Of a stretch of DNA of 64,000 bases, positions 43,311-52,688 are shown in pieces. The DNA lies in assembly GCF_025567125.1 (NCBI RefSeq), contig NZ_JAOQJI010000005.1, positions 1 through 64,000 on the forward strand, in the 5' to 3' direction. This DNA is from Phocaeicola fibrisolvens (GTDB lineage Bacteria; Bacteroidota; Bacteroidia; Bacteroidales; Bacteroidaceae). The notes beneath the pieces were generated by a model that was not told the origin of the DNA, ran no database searches, and saw nothing but the letters and a program-made list of their open reading frames with translations. The translations under genes and the position numbers were made by a program. Positions within the stretch are counted from its first letter, which is position 1. Each line of letters starts with the position of its first letter.

Positions 43311-45883
43311 AGACAAGCATCCTACCCTTATTTTTTCTGGCTTCTTTGATGAATGCCTTATCCCTGTATGCACAGCATCGGGTCACAATTGAAGACCTGA
43401 TGGAACAGGTGAAACAAGTATATCCGGTCAGCTTTGTGTACGATGCTTCTATCAAGCTCGACATTCCTTATGTTGGTAAGCATCTCGATATGAACAGTCT
43501 GGAAAGTGCCCTTTCCACCCTGTTCGAGCATACAGGTATCCGATGGGAGATGAACGGCGAGTATGTGATACTTAAAAAACTGTCTTCCTATACGTTAAGC
43601 GGATACGTCTATCAGGAAAACGGAGAGACGGTTATCAATGCTACCGTGTGGGACATCACCTCTCATACAGGAACACTGACCAACGAGCACGGTTTTTACA
43701 GCCTGACCTTGAGTGAAGGAACCCACAAAATCCGATTCTCGCACATCGGCAGCGGAGAACTACTGGAAGAGATTACGTTGAAGGGAAATAAAACAAAAAA
43801 TATTTGGCTGAAATCGGATTACCAAATTGAGGAGGTGGTCGTGACCGCCGATTTGAATTCTCCTTTATACACCACCCAGACAGGGAAGGTGTCGCTTACG
43901 GCAAAGGATTTTGTGAACGGAAACAACTTTATGAGTTCGCCCGATGTGGTGAAGAAACTTCAAAGTCTCTCGGGAGTGGCCAGCGGGACGGAACTTATCT
44001 CCGGGTTGTACGTGCATGGCGGCAATAACGATGAAAACCTGTTTCTGCTGGATGGTACTCCCTTGTATCAGGTGAACCATGCCGGAGGACTGTTTTCTGC
44101 ATTCAATACGGACATTATCAAGAATATAGATTTCTATAAGAGTGGCTTCCCGGCCCGCTACGGCGGACGGCTTTCTTCGGTGGTCGATGTACGTACCAAT
44201 GACGGAAACCTGAAGAAGTATCGGGGCAGTTTCACGCTGGGACTACTGGAAGGAAGAATACAGTTTGAAGGACCGATTGTGAAGAACCGTACTTCGTTCA
44301 ATGTGGCCCTGCGCCGTACGTGGATGGACTTGCTCACGGCTCCGGCTCTTGCCATCATAAACTCCAGTCGTCGGAACAAGCAGAATCTGCGGTATGCGTT
44401 TCATGACTTCAATGCAAAGGTAACCCATATCTTTTCGGAAAAAAGTCGTGCGGATATCAGCCTTTATTCGGGAAATGACCTTTTCAAGTTCAGGCATAAA
44501 GAATACCTGTTTGACCCGGAGCCGACCAATGTAGACAAGTTCAGTCTGCAATGGGGAAACTTCACCGCATCCGTCAACTGGAAATACATTTTCTCGCACA
44601 AGATGTTTGCCAATATTACAGGGGTTTATACCCATAATCGGGCGAACTTCAATTACCTGAGTGAAGAGCGGTTGGGATATATTGAAGGAACGAAGGGAGC
44701 CATCGTAAAAGAGCAGCGCAATCGTTCCACTATCCATGATTTCGGCTACCGGATGGAGTTTGACTATCGTCCGAATGTGTGGAATCACATCCGTTTCGGA
44801 TCCAACTATATGCACCATCTTTTTGTGCCCCAGAATTATTATTCCAAGTACGACGATGCTTCTCCAAACGCGCTGACCGACCAAATCATCAGCCGGTACA
44901 GGAGCAATGAATTCACGCTTTATGCAGAAGATGACCTGTCGGTAGGTAAACACGTGAAGCTGAATGGAGGGGTACATTACACATTGTTTGGCATATCGGG
45001 TACGAAATATCATTCGATAGAGCCGCGTGCGGCAATCCACCTCAGGTTGTGCGACAAGGCCAGTCTGAAGGTTTCGTACACGGAGATGAGCCAGTTCATG
45101 CACCAGCTTTCGGCCACTTACCTGAACCTGCCCACCGACTATTGGGTGCCTTCCACCGCACTTATTACGCCGATGAAATCGCGGCAATATGCCGCAGGAG
45201 TCTACGGCAAACTGCCGTATGGCATTCGGTGGAACTTGGAGGGATTTTATAAGACCCTGGACAACCTGATAGAATATGACGGCAGCAGTGGCGTGCTTAA
45301 CCCTACGGCGGACCGGTGGGAGAATGAGGTGAGAACCGGAAAAGGAAAAGCTTACGGAATGGAGACCGATGTCAGTTACAGCAATGGGAAGACCTCGGTC
45401 GATGCTTCCTACACCTTGTCGTGGAGCAAGCGGTATTTCCCGGACTTCTATCCTGCATGGTATCCCGATAAGTTCGACAACCGACATAAATTTTCGGTCT
45501 CTATCTCGCATAAGTTCAATGACCGGATCGATGCATACGCCTCGTGGAACTATCGAAGTGGGAATCGCATCACCCTTCCGTCGCAGCAGGTGGATGCTCC
45601 TGTCATACCGGGAGTAGAAAAAACGAATGAAGAGATGCTGGTGTACGAGATGCCCAACAATGTCTCCCTTCCAGCCTATCACAGGTTGGATGTAGGGATT
45701 AACTTCCGCAAAACCACGAAAAGAGGTTTCGAGCGCATCTGGAATGTCAGTCTGTATAATGCGTATTGCCGGATGAACCCGCTTTATGCCACCGTACAGC
45801 AAAATCCGGACGGTACGTTTGTGGGGAAAGCCCACGGGGTATTTCCTGTCATACCGTCCTTCAGTTATACACTTAAATTTTAA
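43307..45883 (+). CDS. TonB-dependent receptor with STN signalling domain
   Basis: This 858-residue outer-membrane receptor has a signal peptide, an STN domain (about 25-85), a carboxypeptidase-D regulatory-like domain (about 92-165, YTLSGYVYQENGETVINA), a plug and a C-terminal barrel ending SFSYTLKF. The STN domain signals to FecR. No SusD gene follows; instead there is a DUF4249 lipoprotein and a barrel protein. The arrangement fits FecA-like uptake of iron or another small ligand rather than glycans, but the ligand is unknown. Confidence 0.9.
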   Translation: MKTSILPLFFLASLMNALSLYAQHRVTIEDLMEQVKQVYPVSFVYDASIKLDIPYVGKHLDMNSLESALSTLFEHTGIRWEMNGEYVILKKLSSYTLSGYVYQENGETVINATVWDITSHTGTLTNEHGFYSLTLSEGTHKIRFSHIGSGELLEEITLKGNKTKNIWLKSDYQIEEVVVTADLNSPLYTTQTGKVSLTAKDFVNGNNFMSSPDVVKKLQSLSGVASGTELISGLYVHGGNNDENLFLLDGTPLYQVNHAGGLFSAFNTDIIKNIDFYKSGFPARYGGRLSSVVDVRTNDGNLKKYRGSFTLGLLEGRIQFEGPIVKNRTSFNVALRRTWMDLLTAPALAIINSSRRNKQNLRYAFHDFNAKVTHIFSEKSRADISLYSGNDLFKFRHKEYLFDPEPTNVDKFSLQWGNFTASVNWKYIFSHKMFANITGVYTHNRANFNYLSEERLGYIEGTKGAIVKEQRNRSTIHDFGYRMEFDYRPNVWNHIRFGSNYMHHLFVPQNYYSKYDDASPNALTDQIISRYRSNEFTLYAEDDLSVGKHVKLNGGVHYTLFGISGTKYHSIEPRAAIHLRLCDKASLKVSYTEMSQFMHQLSATYLNLPTDYWVPSTALITPMKSRQYAAGVYGKLPYGIRWNLEGFYKTLDNLIEYDGSSGVLNPTADRWENEVRTGKGKAYGMETDVSYSNGKTSVDASYTLSWSKRYFPDFYPAWYPDKFDNRHKFSVSISHKFNDRIDAYASWNYRSGNRITLPSQQVDAPVIPGVEKTNEEMLVYEMPNNVSLPAYHRLDVGINFRKTTKRGFERIWNVSLYNAYCRMNPLYATVQQNPDGTFVGKAHGVFPVIPSFSYTLKF

Positions 45884-45889
45884 ATTCGT

Positions 45890-46855
45890 ATGAGATACAG
45901 AATGTGGTTGATTCTCTTAGGAGTCTTTATATGCCAGTCGTGTACGCACGACTTCAGTTTGAAAGAGATGGATGCCGAGAGCAAGGTCGTGCTTTTCTGC
46001 ATGCCTTTTACGGGGAGTGACACGACCTTGATACAGGTGGCCCGGAGCCGGGTGATTCATGGCCAGGAGGCGAGTACAGACGGCCAGCCTACGCTGGTGT
46101 TCAAGCTGAACGGAGAGGAGAAGGCGATAAAATACACGGAAACAGCTACCGGTTTGCTTCCGGCTCAGTCGTATTATGTGTTGGGCAGGCTGAAAGAAGA
46201 TGACCGTATCGAGATGGAAGTCTCTTATCCCGATTTGCCGCTCGCCAAGGCACAAACGGTGATACCGAAGGCCTTTCCATTGGAGAAACTGGAGGTGGTG
46301 CTGACAGACGGCAATTATGGCTGGAGCATACAGTTTCGCGTCTCTTTCACTGATACGGCCGATACGGAGGATTATTATGGGATGAGGGTCCTTAAAAAGA
46401 AAAAAACGGTGTATGCGAGCCCCGAAATGCGGGATACCATACAGTATATGCCTGTAGACCTTGATTTGGAAAAGGAACCGTTGCTTTCGGAAAAGACCGG
46501 ATTCGATGCTATTTTTGATATTTCGAAAGAGTATTACCGTTATCTATATTGTTGGGATGACAGCAAGATAGACGGGAAGAGTTATACGCTGAAGGTAGGT
46601 ACATATTACGATCTCGGTTATGAAGATGAAGAGCAAAAGGAAACCATCGCCTATAAAATCTATTTGTACAAGCTGTCGAAAGAAATGTACACTTACTTAG
46701 AGGCGCTCAATCGTATCCAAAACAATGATTTGGGAAAATATGGGTTGGCTCCCATCCGCAGCCATTATACCAATGTGGAGAACGGCATCGGGCTTTTAGG
46801 AGGATGTAATGTGTACGAAAGCGATTGGATAAGCTCTCCGAAAGAAAAAGAATGA
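45890..46855 (+). CDS. DUF4249 lipoprotein
   Basis: This 321-residue lipoprotein has a signal ending in the lipobox CQSC (WLILLGVFICQSCTHDF). The family DUF4249 is common beside TonB receptors in Bacteroidota. It starts 6 bases after the receptor and precedes a barrel gene by 24 bases. It is probably a surface-exposed accessory of the receptor. The role is unproven. Confidence 0.8.
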   Translation: MRYRMWLILLGVFICQSCTHDFSLKEMDAESKVVLFCMPFTGSDTTLIQVARSRVIHGQEASTDGQPTLVFKLNGEEKAIKYTETATGLLPAQSYYVLGRLKEDDRIEMEVSYPDLPLAKAQTVIPKAFPLEKLEVVLTDGNYGWSIQFRVSFTDTADTEDYYGMRVLKKKKTVYASPEMRDTIQYMPVDLDLEKEPLLSEKTGFDAIFDISKEYYRYLYCWDDSKIDGKSYTLKVGTYYDLGYEDEEQKETIAYKIYLYKLSKEMYTYLEALNRIQNNDLGKYGLAPIRSHYTNVENGIGLLGGCNVYESDWISSPKEKE

Positions 46856-46879
46856 TAATTGATTTAAAATCATAAGATT

Positions 46880-47512
46880 ATGAAGACAAGACTTTTACTT
46901 ACGTTGGCAATATGTGTGTCGTTGTTTGCTTCGGTGCAGGCACAGGAATTCAGGTACGGACTTTCAGGAGGATATAATTATCACTCCACCAAGGAAAACA
47001 TGCCTAAATCCGGTTTTCATGCCGGATTGAAAGGGGAATATGCCTTCCGTGAGGCGGCGAAAGGGTTGTATGTGAATATGGGACTTATGTTTTCTTCCTA
47101 CGGCTGGAAAAGCCCTTATTATTATGTGATGAACGAAAATACTTACGAATATGAAAGTACGCCTTACTATCTTCATCTTCCCATTCACATAGGTTATAAA
47201 CTGCAGGTCGGGAAGAATGTCAGTCTGTTTCTGGATGCCGGCCCTCACTTCAATGTCGGTCTGTTCGGTCAAATGAAGCAGATAAGCAGCAATTTGGGAG
47301 AGCCGGAAGTCGTCAAGACAGTTTCCTCTAATGTATTTAAGGACGGAACGATGCCCCGCTTCGACTGGGGAGTGGGCTTTCGTGCCGGAGTGGAGATAGC
47401 CCGCCAGGTACAGATAGCCATAGGATACGACTGGGGCATGACGAAGACTTATCAGCATAATCCGGACACCAAGTTCAGGACGTTCGTGGCTTCGTTGACG
47501 TATTATTTTTAG
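46880..47512 (+). CDS. Outer-membrane beta-barrel protein (PorT-like)
   Basis: This 210-residue protein has a signal peptide (LLTLAICVSLFASVQAQ) and eight or so amphipathic strands ending in FVASLTYYF. It resembles the outer-membrane beta-barrel (OMP_b-brl) group that includes PorT. It is the fifth gene of the sigma-FecR-receptor-DUF4249 cluster. No function can be assigned. Confidence 0.75.
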   Translation: MKTRLLLTLAICVSLFASVQAQEFRYGLSGGYNYHSTKENMPKSGFHAGLKGEYAFREAAKGLYVNMGLMFSSYGWKSPYYYVMNENTYEYESTPYYLHLPIHIGYKLQVGKNVSLFLDAGPHFNVGLFGQMKQISSNLGEPEVVKTVSSNVFKDGTMPRFDWGVGFRAGVEIARQVQIAIGYDWGMTKTYQHNPDTKFRTFVASLTYYF

Positions 47513-47668
47513 TGAGAATGAAAATAATCACATACTGTTTCCACACCGGACGGACAATGGATAACCAAAGTGCGGCGGAATGTGAAATGTGGCGACTAAA
47601 TATGGGCAATCAGTAGAAAACCTGGTAAAATAGATACTTTCTAATCATCTGTCTTACAATTTAATTCT

Positions 47669-47676
47669 TATATTTG
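47669..47676 (+). promoter_or_regulatory. -7 box of the following envelope protein gene
   Basis: TATATTTG matches TAnnTTTG and lies 28 bases before the start at 47705. Confidence 0.45.
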
Positions 47677-47704
47677 TATTGTATTCACCAACATAGTTAG
47701 CAGT

Positions 47705-48508
47705 ATGAGCATCAGAATATATTTAATTACAGTGTTATGTTGCATCACAGTCAGTGTATATGCTCAGGAAAACGTCTCCGAACTGAAGAAAGATAGTCTG
47801 AAGACAATATCGAATGAATATGTAGGGAGTGAAAATCCGACGGTGAAACCATTCGCTGTAAAAGAAGAGATACCGGACATAAAGCCGGAAACGGATATTC
47901 CTCAAATGGAGATTCAGGAAATAAGGCTCCGCCGTCCATTTTATATGCCTTACTACACAAATCCTTCTCCGATGTTTTACGGCGATTACAGCACAAATGG
48001 GAAGATTGCTCCGAATCTGTACGGCTATGGTTCACAATCTATATTACCCGGAATTGGAAGAATCAACGAAGCCTCACTGATGTACCGGTATGATATAAAT
48101 GACTTTTGGGAAATTCAGGGAGGAGTGAATGCTACAAAGTATAATTTCCCATTCAGTACAGGTCAGGCTTTCGGTGCGGCAGGAGCCCTCATCTACAGAC
48201 CAACCGACAAACTGAGCTTCAGAGCCTTTGGCTCATACGCTCCCACAAGTGCCTACGGGTTTTACATGAACCGTTACGGGGGGACTATCGGCTATGAGTT
48301 CAATGATCGTTGGGGAGTGGAAATGGGCGTTGAAAGAATATACGACCCTATGAGAAAAAGTTGGGATACCCGTCCTATAGCAATACCTTACTATAAGTTC
48401 AATAAGACCAAGATAGGTCTGGATGTGGGAGGTATTCTGTATGAAATAGTAAGAAGCGTTAAATTTAAAAACCAAGGGGGCAATCCTACCATCATGCCGG
48501 GACGATAA
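47705..48508 (+). CDS. Predicted secreted outer-membrane protein of unknown function
   Basis: This 267-residue protein has a signal peptide (YLITVLCCITVSVYAQ). A proline/glutamate-rich stretch follows, with VKEEIPDIKPETDIPQMEIQ. The second half is rich in aromatic and glycine residues with alternating pattern (FWEIQGGVNATKYNFPFST; GTIGYEFNDRWGVEMGVERI), suggesting a small beta-barrel. I do not recognise a named family. It stands alone with its own -7 box. Confidence 0.65.
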   Translation: MSIRIYLITVLCCITVSVYAQENVSELKKDSLKTISNEYVGSENPTVKPFAVKEEIPDIKPETDIPQMEIQEIRLRRPFYMPYYTNPSPMFYGDYSTNGKIAPNLYGYGSQSILPGIGRINEASLMYRYDINDFWEIQGGVNATKYNFPFSTGQAFGAAGALIYRPTDKLSFRAFGSYAPTSAYGFYMNRYGGTIGYEFNDRWGVEMGVERIYDPMRKSWDTRPIAIPYYKFNKTKIGLDVGGILYEIVRSVKFKNQGGNPTIMPGR

Positions 48509-48715
48509 CTTTCCACGCTTTGAGATGTTTTTTAATCATTTGAACGGTCTTTTGAATTCTAACTTTTATTCTAAAGTCTAAAAATATGGAATAAGATTAT
48601 AAGACCAATTTTTAAGAAAGATAAAAAGTAAGCTTGTATTCTTTTTATTCCAGAATAAACATATAAATTAGACACCGAATCACCCATAAAAGGATTACAG
48701 ATGAATTTGTATAAT

Positions 48716-49042
48716 ATGAGACTTAAACTGATTGTTCTACTGATTTGCAGCATCATGCAGGTGGGCTGTGCATCCCTTTTGGGAGTGCAAAACAGTAAGT
48801 TCACTTCCGAAAAGATTGAAATTGGAATGAGTAAAAAGGATTTTTTGGCACTTGTTGGTGAACCCTACGCGAAGGAAATGACAATGGATATACATAACCG
48901 TCCCCTTGAACGGTTGCTGTATCAGGAAAGTCTTTACGACCGGGAATGGTACACTTTGACTACGGCATTTACTTTTCAGGATGGAAAACTGGTGAGTCAG
49001 GAAGTGATAAACAAAGAATATGTAGACAGAAAGACTCATTGA
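48716..49042 (+). CDS. Small lipoprotein with BamE/SmpA-like fold signature
   Basis: This 108-residue protein has a lipoprotein signal ending in the lipobox QVGC (LLICSIMQVGC). The segment EIGMSKKDFLALVGEPYAKE resembles the BamE/OmlA-type repeat (GMTxxEVxxLLGxP). The start at 48716 (MRLKLIV) is preferred over 48701 because it gives a compact signal peptide. It could be an outer-membrane assembly accessory, but that is inferred only from the motif. Confidence 0.6.
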   Translation: MRLKLIVLLICSIMQVGCASLLGVQNSKFTSEKIEIGMSKKDFLALVGEPYAKEMTMDIHNRPLERLLYQESLYDREWYTLTTAFTFQDGKLVSQEVINKEYVDRKTH

Positions 49043-49059
49043 TAAACCTTGACAATGCG

Positions 49060-49218
49060 ATGAAGAACGTAATTCTTCTCTTTGTTGTATGTCTCGTTTG
49101 AAACCTACAGGAAGAAACTGGAAGAAGGGAAAGAGATGGAAATTTTTTTGGCTCCCCGAGATATAAAAATCAAAGAAGTGGTGATAAAACACCTAGTTCG
49201 TTAGCAGGGGATACGATA
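49060..49218 (+). pseudogene. Possible decayed small secreted-protein gene
   Basis: An ATG at 49060 opens a short signal-like frame (MKNVILLFVVCLV) that meets an in-frame TGA after 13 codons. The same frame then stays open for about 38 more codons to a TAA at 49216-49218. A good terminator follows at 49222. This could be a broken small gene or chance; no homologue is recognised. Confidence 0.25.
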
Positions 49219-49221
49219 AAG

Positions 49222-49260
49222 TAACGTGAGTTCGAGAAGGACATCAAACTCACGTTATTT
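49222..49260 (+). terminator. Intrinsic terminator after the small lipoprotein region
   Basis: TAACGTGAGTT (49222-49232) and AACTCACGTTA (49247-49257) form an 11-bp perfect stem followed by TTT. The region 49261-49384 beyond it shows nothing recognisable. Confidence 0.7.
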
Positions 49261-49384
49261 CATATTGCTCTGTTACTCTGTATTTATATTCTTTATTGTT
49301 TTCTGCTCGTCATGCACCTGCAAAGCGCTTGGTACGCCTAAAGTTAAACTGTTCGGATTGAGAAATCTCCATTTGATTATACGG

Positions 49385-50251
49385 TCAATCCAACACGCCT
49401 TCCGGTATAGATGCTGTGCTAACTAGTCCTGTTATTTCATATTCTGTATCAGGAACAGTCATTACCATTTTCATATCTATGGGGGAAGGTGATTTTGTCT
49501 GGGAGTTATCCGTAAGTTCCTTCCAATCTATGCCTAAATAGTTTTGAACGGCTTGTAGTGCGTATGAAGAACTTGCATTTTCACCCCATAATTCGATTTG
49601 AAAATCATGGGCCGTTGTGGCAGTACTGGAATCAGTCAAGTTCCCATCCTCATTGGAAGGATATGTTAAACGTAAATTAGGAATGTAATATAATTGTGAC
49701 GATGGATCTGTATCTGAGTCAATAGTAACAAAGAACTCATAACTGCCTTTAACCAGTGGCTGGTTGTATAACTGTCCATGTATATTGTCTTTAACAAAGA
49801 GATAGTAATCACGTGCTTGATTGTTTACTAAAAAAAGTACCATACCAGTTTTCAGTATCGGATGATTGCTCTCAGCAATGGCGTATGCCAGGTAGCAATC
49901 CGTCACTTTCACTTCTACTGTCTTCATATCACCTGTTACATTGTCCGTCACGTTGAGTGTGGTCTTTCCTTTCTGTTTACCTTCGATAAAAATATAGGTG
50001 TTTGCTCCTTCGTTTTGAATTATCTTGGCTTCTACCATAGTTTCATCTGCTGCGGAAACACTGAAGTCTCCACTCCCGTTTGTAATAGGAATCTGGGTGC
50101 CAACGTATTTTAATCTTACTTCATAAGAAGTTTTATTAAGGTTGAATGGAATCACGTTATTCGTGTTTTCGTTACCAGCGTCGCTGCATCCTGTAAGACC
50201 GCATACTGACAGGAGCAATATTCCTAATAGAAATCTTGTTTTCATTTTCAT
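49385..50251 (-). CDS. Lipoprotein with Ig-like segment, unknown function
   Basis: This 288-residue lipoprotein has the lipobox LTGC (LLLSVCGLTGCSD). Residues about 30-115 look like a bacterial Ig-like sandwich (IFIEGKQKGKTTLNVTDNVT). The rest is rich in beta-forming and Asn/Ser/Thr residues. It is probably surface or periplasmic. A 78-residue lipoprotein gene ends 15 bases upstream on the same strand. No function is recognised. Its base composition is AT-rich relative to the metabolic operons, suggesting an accessory locus. Confidence 0.7.
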   Translation of the reverse strand: MKMKTRFLLGILLLSVCGLTGCSDAGNENTNNVIPFNLNKTSYEVRLKYVGTQIPITNGSGDFSVSAADETMVEAKIIQNEGANTYIFIEGKQKGKTTLNVTDNVTGDMKTVEVKVTDCYLAYAIAESNHPILKTGMVLFLVNNQARDYYLFVKDNIHGQLYNQPLVKGSYEFFVTIDSDTDPSSQLYYIPNLRLTYPSNEDGNLTDSSTATTAHDFQIELWGENASSSYALQAVQNYLGIDWKELTDNSQTKSPSPIDMKMVMTVPDTEYEITGLVSTASIPEGVLD

Positions 50252-50266
50252 GATATAGTTTTGTAT

Positions 50267-50503
50267 TTATTTTTCTATTGTTACCTTTTCGTATTTTATG
50301 CTATTCGCACATTCCTTCGAAATGATATGTGATTTTAGGCAAATTGGAGCACTCACGTGAACCGTGCCGTGATAAGTACCTTTCATGTCAAATAGCACTT
50401 GTTGTATCTCTTCTTTAGAAAATTCCTCCTCTTTATTACAACTGATAAAGGTAAATGTAAACAGGAACAGCATCAATATTCCAAATAGATTCTTTGTTTT
50501 CAT
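50267..50503 (-). CDS. Short lipoprotein, possibly truncated DUF4840-like
   Basis: This 78-residue protein has a lipobox ISC (MLFLFTFTFISCNKEEE). The segment VLFDMKGTYHGTVHVSAP resembles the start of DUF4840-type lipoproteins, which as I recall are about 200 residues. Here the frame ends soon after, so it may be a truncated remnant or a short relative. It sits 15 bases upstream of the lipoprotein at 49385-50251, likely in the same transcript. Confidence 0.55.
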   Translation of the reverse strand: MKTKNLFGILMLFLFTFTFISCNKEEEFSKEEIQQVLFDMKGTYHGTVHVSAPICLKSHIISKECANSIKYEKVTIEK

Positions 50504-50867
50504 GTTACTTTTTTGGGGTCCCGTTTTTATGTGTTTTCTCGTAACTTTAATACTTATATCTTCGCATCTAAATTATTTATTTTATTTTGGAATACCAAAT
50601 GTTTTCATCCATATTGTAAGCGTATATATTTTATATTCAGACATACAGGAATACGTCCGGATAAACTGTTATTTATCCACTTTCTATTTGCCTTGCTACA
50701 GAGCAACGGTAAGTTTGTCAGACAATTTAAATCATACGGTTAATGAAAAGTAAAATCAAGGTTGACCGGAAAGTGCTTCGGTAGAGAGAAACCATTTTAT
50801 GGTCAATTATATTTGCGAGAAATGCAGAAAGAAATTTGGACGGAGTGGAAAGGTTTTCTTCGGAACT

Positions 50868-50991
50868 CTCTGATATTTTCTGTAAAATACTCTGATAATT
50901 TCTCTGTTTTACAGTGTGGGATTTGTGTACCACACTGTGAAATATATATCCCGCACTGTGGTTTTTGTATCCCACAGTGTGAAACAGAGAA
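50868..50991. repeat. Intergenic array of six 21-22 bp units with overall palindromic form
   Basis: Related units begin at about 50869, 50891, 50913, 50934, 50955 and 50976. Each begins TCTG, AGTGTG or ACTGTG, and each of the first five ends in AC or GC. CAGTGTG/CACTGTG cores start at 50912, 50933, 50954 and 50975, exactly 21 apart. The outer parts 50901-50922 and 50970-50991 are inverted copies matching at 20 of 22 positions. The gap 50504-51162 otherwise holds an AT-rich stretch and the promoter of the next gene. Confidence 0.75.
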
Positions 50992-51098
50992 TTTCTCCTG
51001 AGGTTTTCTTTTTTATATAGGGACGAATAAAAGAATTGTTACTGTCAAATCATTCATAAATAATATCTTGCTGGAGGGTGCTTCTCAAATATAATCTT

Positions 51099-51106
51099 TA
51101 TCTTTG
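51099..51106 (+). promoter_or_regulatory. -7 box of the GHL10-family gene
   Basis: TATCTTTG matches TAnnTTTG and lies 56 bases before the chosen start at 51163 (38 before the alternative at 51145). No clear -33 box was seen. Confidence 0.45.
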
Positions 51107-51162
51107 CGACTTAATCGGACATTTGTCCGGAAAGGAAAAAGAATATGATAAAATTGACAGAT

Positions 51163-52665
51163 ATGAAGACTAGACTATTGATGTTGTTTGTCCTGTTGGG
51201 AAGCCTGTGGGCAGGCAGCTTGCATGCGCAGGCGCGTTATCCTAAACGGGAGTTCCGCGGAGCATGGATACAGTGTGTGAACGGACAGTTCCAGGGAATG
51301 CCTACGGAGAAGATGAAAAAAATGTTGGTAAGCCAGCTGGACAATTTGCAGAAAGCGGGTATCAATGCCATCATTTTCCAGGTGAGAGCGGAAGCGGATG
51401 CATTGTATAAATCGCCATACGAACCGTGGAGTCGTTTTTTGACGGGCGTACAGGGAAAAGCGCCTTCTCCCATGTGGGACCCGTTGCAGTTTATGATTGA
51501 GGAATGTCACAAGCGGAACATGGAGTTGCATGCGTGGATCAATCCGTATCGGGCCAAGACGAAAGGAACGGGGGCGTTGTCGCCGATGCATCCTTATAAC
51601 CAGCATCCGGAATGGTTCGTGCAGTATGCCGGACAGTTGTATTTCGACCCGGGATTGCCGGAATCCAGAAAATATATCTGCAAGATTGTGCGCGACATTG
51701 TGAGCCGTTACGATGTGGATGCCATTCACATGGACGACTATTTCTATCCGTACCCGAATCCGGGAGAGGATTTTCCGGACAATATCAGTTTTGCGGCGTA
51801 TGGCCGTGGATTTACCCGTCGGGCCGACTGGCGCCGGGACAATGTGAACGTGCTGATTAAGGAGATTCACGAGACGGTACGCGAATGTAAGCCGTGGGTG
51901 AAGTTCGGGGTATCTCCGTTTGGTATTTACCGCAACCGGAAAAACGACCCGAACGGAAGTGAGACCAACGGGTTGCAGAACTACGATGACTTGTATGCCG
52001 ATGTGCTGTTGTGGGTGAACAATGGTTGGGTGGACTACAATATTCCGCAGATTTACTGGGAAATTGGTCATCCGGCTGCCGATTATGAGACGTTGATTCG
52101 CTGGTGGGCACGTCATGCGGCTGCTCGTCCGTTGTATATTGGTCAGGATGTGGTGCGTACGGTATCTAAGGCAGATTTGATGAACCCGAACCAGAGCCAG
52201 ATTCCTGCCAAGTACAATTTGCAGCGTTCCTTGCCGACCGTACAGGGAAGTTGCCAGTGGTATGCGGCTGCCGTGGTGGAAAACAAGGGTCATTACCGGG
52301 ATATGCTGGTGAAGGAATACCATAAGTATCCGGCATTGCTTCCTGCCTCTCCGTTCATGGACGACAAGGCTCCCGGAAAGGTGCGCAAACTGAAACCGGT
52401 GTGGACAGCAGACGGTTACATTCTGTTCTGGACCGCACCGAAAGCCAAGACGGAGATGGACAAGGCTTATCATTATGTGGTGTATCGCTTCGATAAGAAG
52501 GAAAAGGTGAATTTGAACGATCCGTCTCACATTGTAGCCATCACACACGATGAATATTATAAGTTGCCGTATGAAGACGGCAAGACGAAGTACCGTTACG
52601 TGGTGACTGCACTCGACCGTCTGCACAATGAATCGAAATCGGTATCGAAAAAAATAAAGTTGTAA
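51163..52665 (+). CDS. Secreted family-10-like glycosyl hydrolase (GHL10, YngK/DigH-like)
   Basis: This 500-residue secreted protein has a signal peptide (LLMLFVLLGSLWAGSLHAQ). The GHL10 TIM barrel starts with REFRGAWIQCVNGQF and continues with AIIFQVRAEADALY, HAWINPYRAKT, VDAIHMDDYFYPYP (candidate catalytic Asp pair), VKFGVSPFGIYRN and DYNIPQIYWEIGH. A fibronectin-like C-terminal domain follows (about 405-500). E. coli DigH/YngK of this family cleaves denuded peptidoglycan; a similar role is possible. An in-frame ATG at 51145 adds six residues. Confidence 0.87.
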   Translation: MKTRLLMLFVLLGSLWAGSLHAQARYPKREFRGAWIQCVNGQFQGMPTEKMKKMLVSQLDNLQKAGINAIIFQVRAEADALYKSPYEPWSRFLTGVQGKAPSPMWDPLQFMIEECHKRNMELHAWINPYRAKTKGTGALSPMHPYNQHPEWFVQYAGQLYFDPGLPESRKYICKIVRDIVSRYDVDAIHMDDYFYPYPNPGEDFPDNISFAAYGRGFTRRADWRRDNVNVLIKEIHETVRECKPWVKFGVSPFGIYRNRKNDPNGSETNGLQNYDDLYADVLLWVNNGWVDYNIPQIYWEIGHPAADYETLIRWWARHAAARPLYIGQDVVRTVSKADLMNPNQSQIPAKYNLQRSLPTVQGSCQWYAAAVVENKGHYRDMLVKEYHKYPALLPASPFMDDKAPGKVRKLKPVWTADGYILFWTAPKAKTEMDKAYHYVVYRFDKKEKVNLNDPSHIVAITHDEYYKLPYEDGKTKYRYVVTALDRLHNESKSVSKKIKL

Positions 52666-52688
52666 AGAGGGAACCTAAAGGTAAAAGT

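Noticed and set aside
44243..45835. 530-codon frame antisense to the TonB receptor
   Set aside because: The receptor frame has signal peptide, STN, plug and barrel features; the antisense frame shows none.
50762..51001. 79-codon plus-strand frame encoding repeated CGICVPHC/IPHCGFC/IPQC segments
   Set aside because: It runs through the 21-bp array; because 21 bases equal seven codons the repeat stays in frame and gives an apparent cysteine-repeat peptide. No signal peptide or homologue, and the array itself explains the pattern.
51175..52626. 483-codon frame antisense to the GHL10 gene
   Set aside because: The plus strand encodes a clear GHL10 barrel with signal peptide; the antisense reading is compositionally odd (His/Arg-rich).
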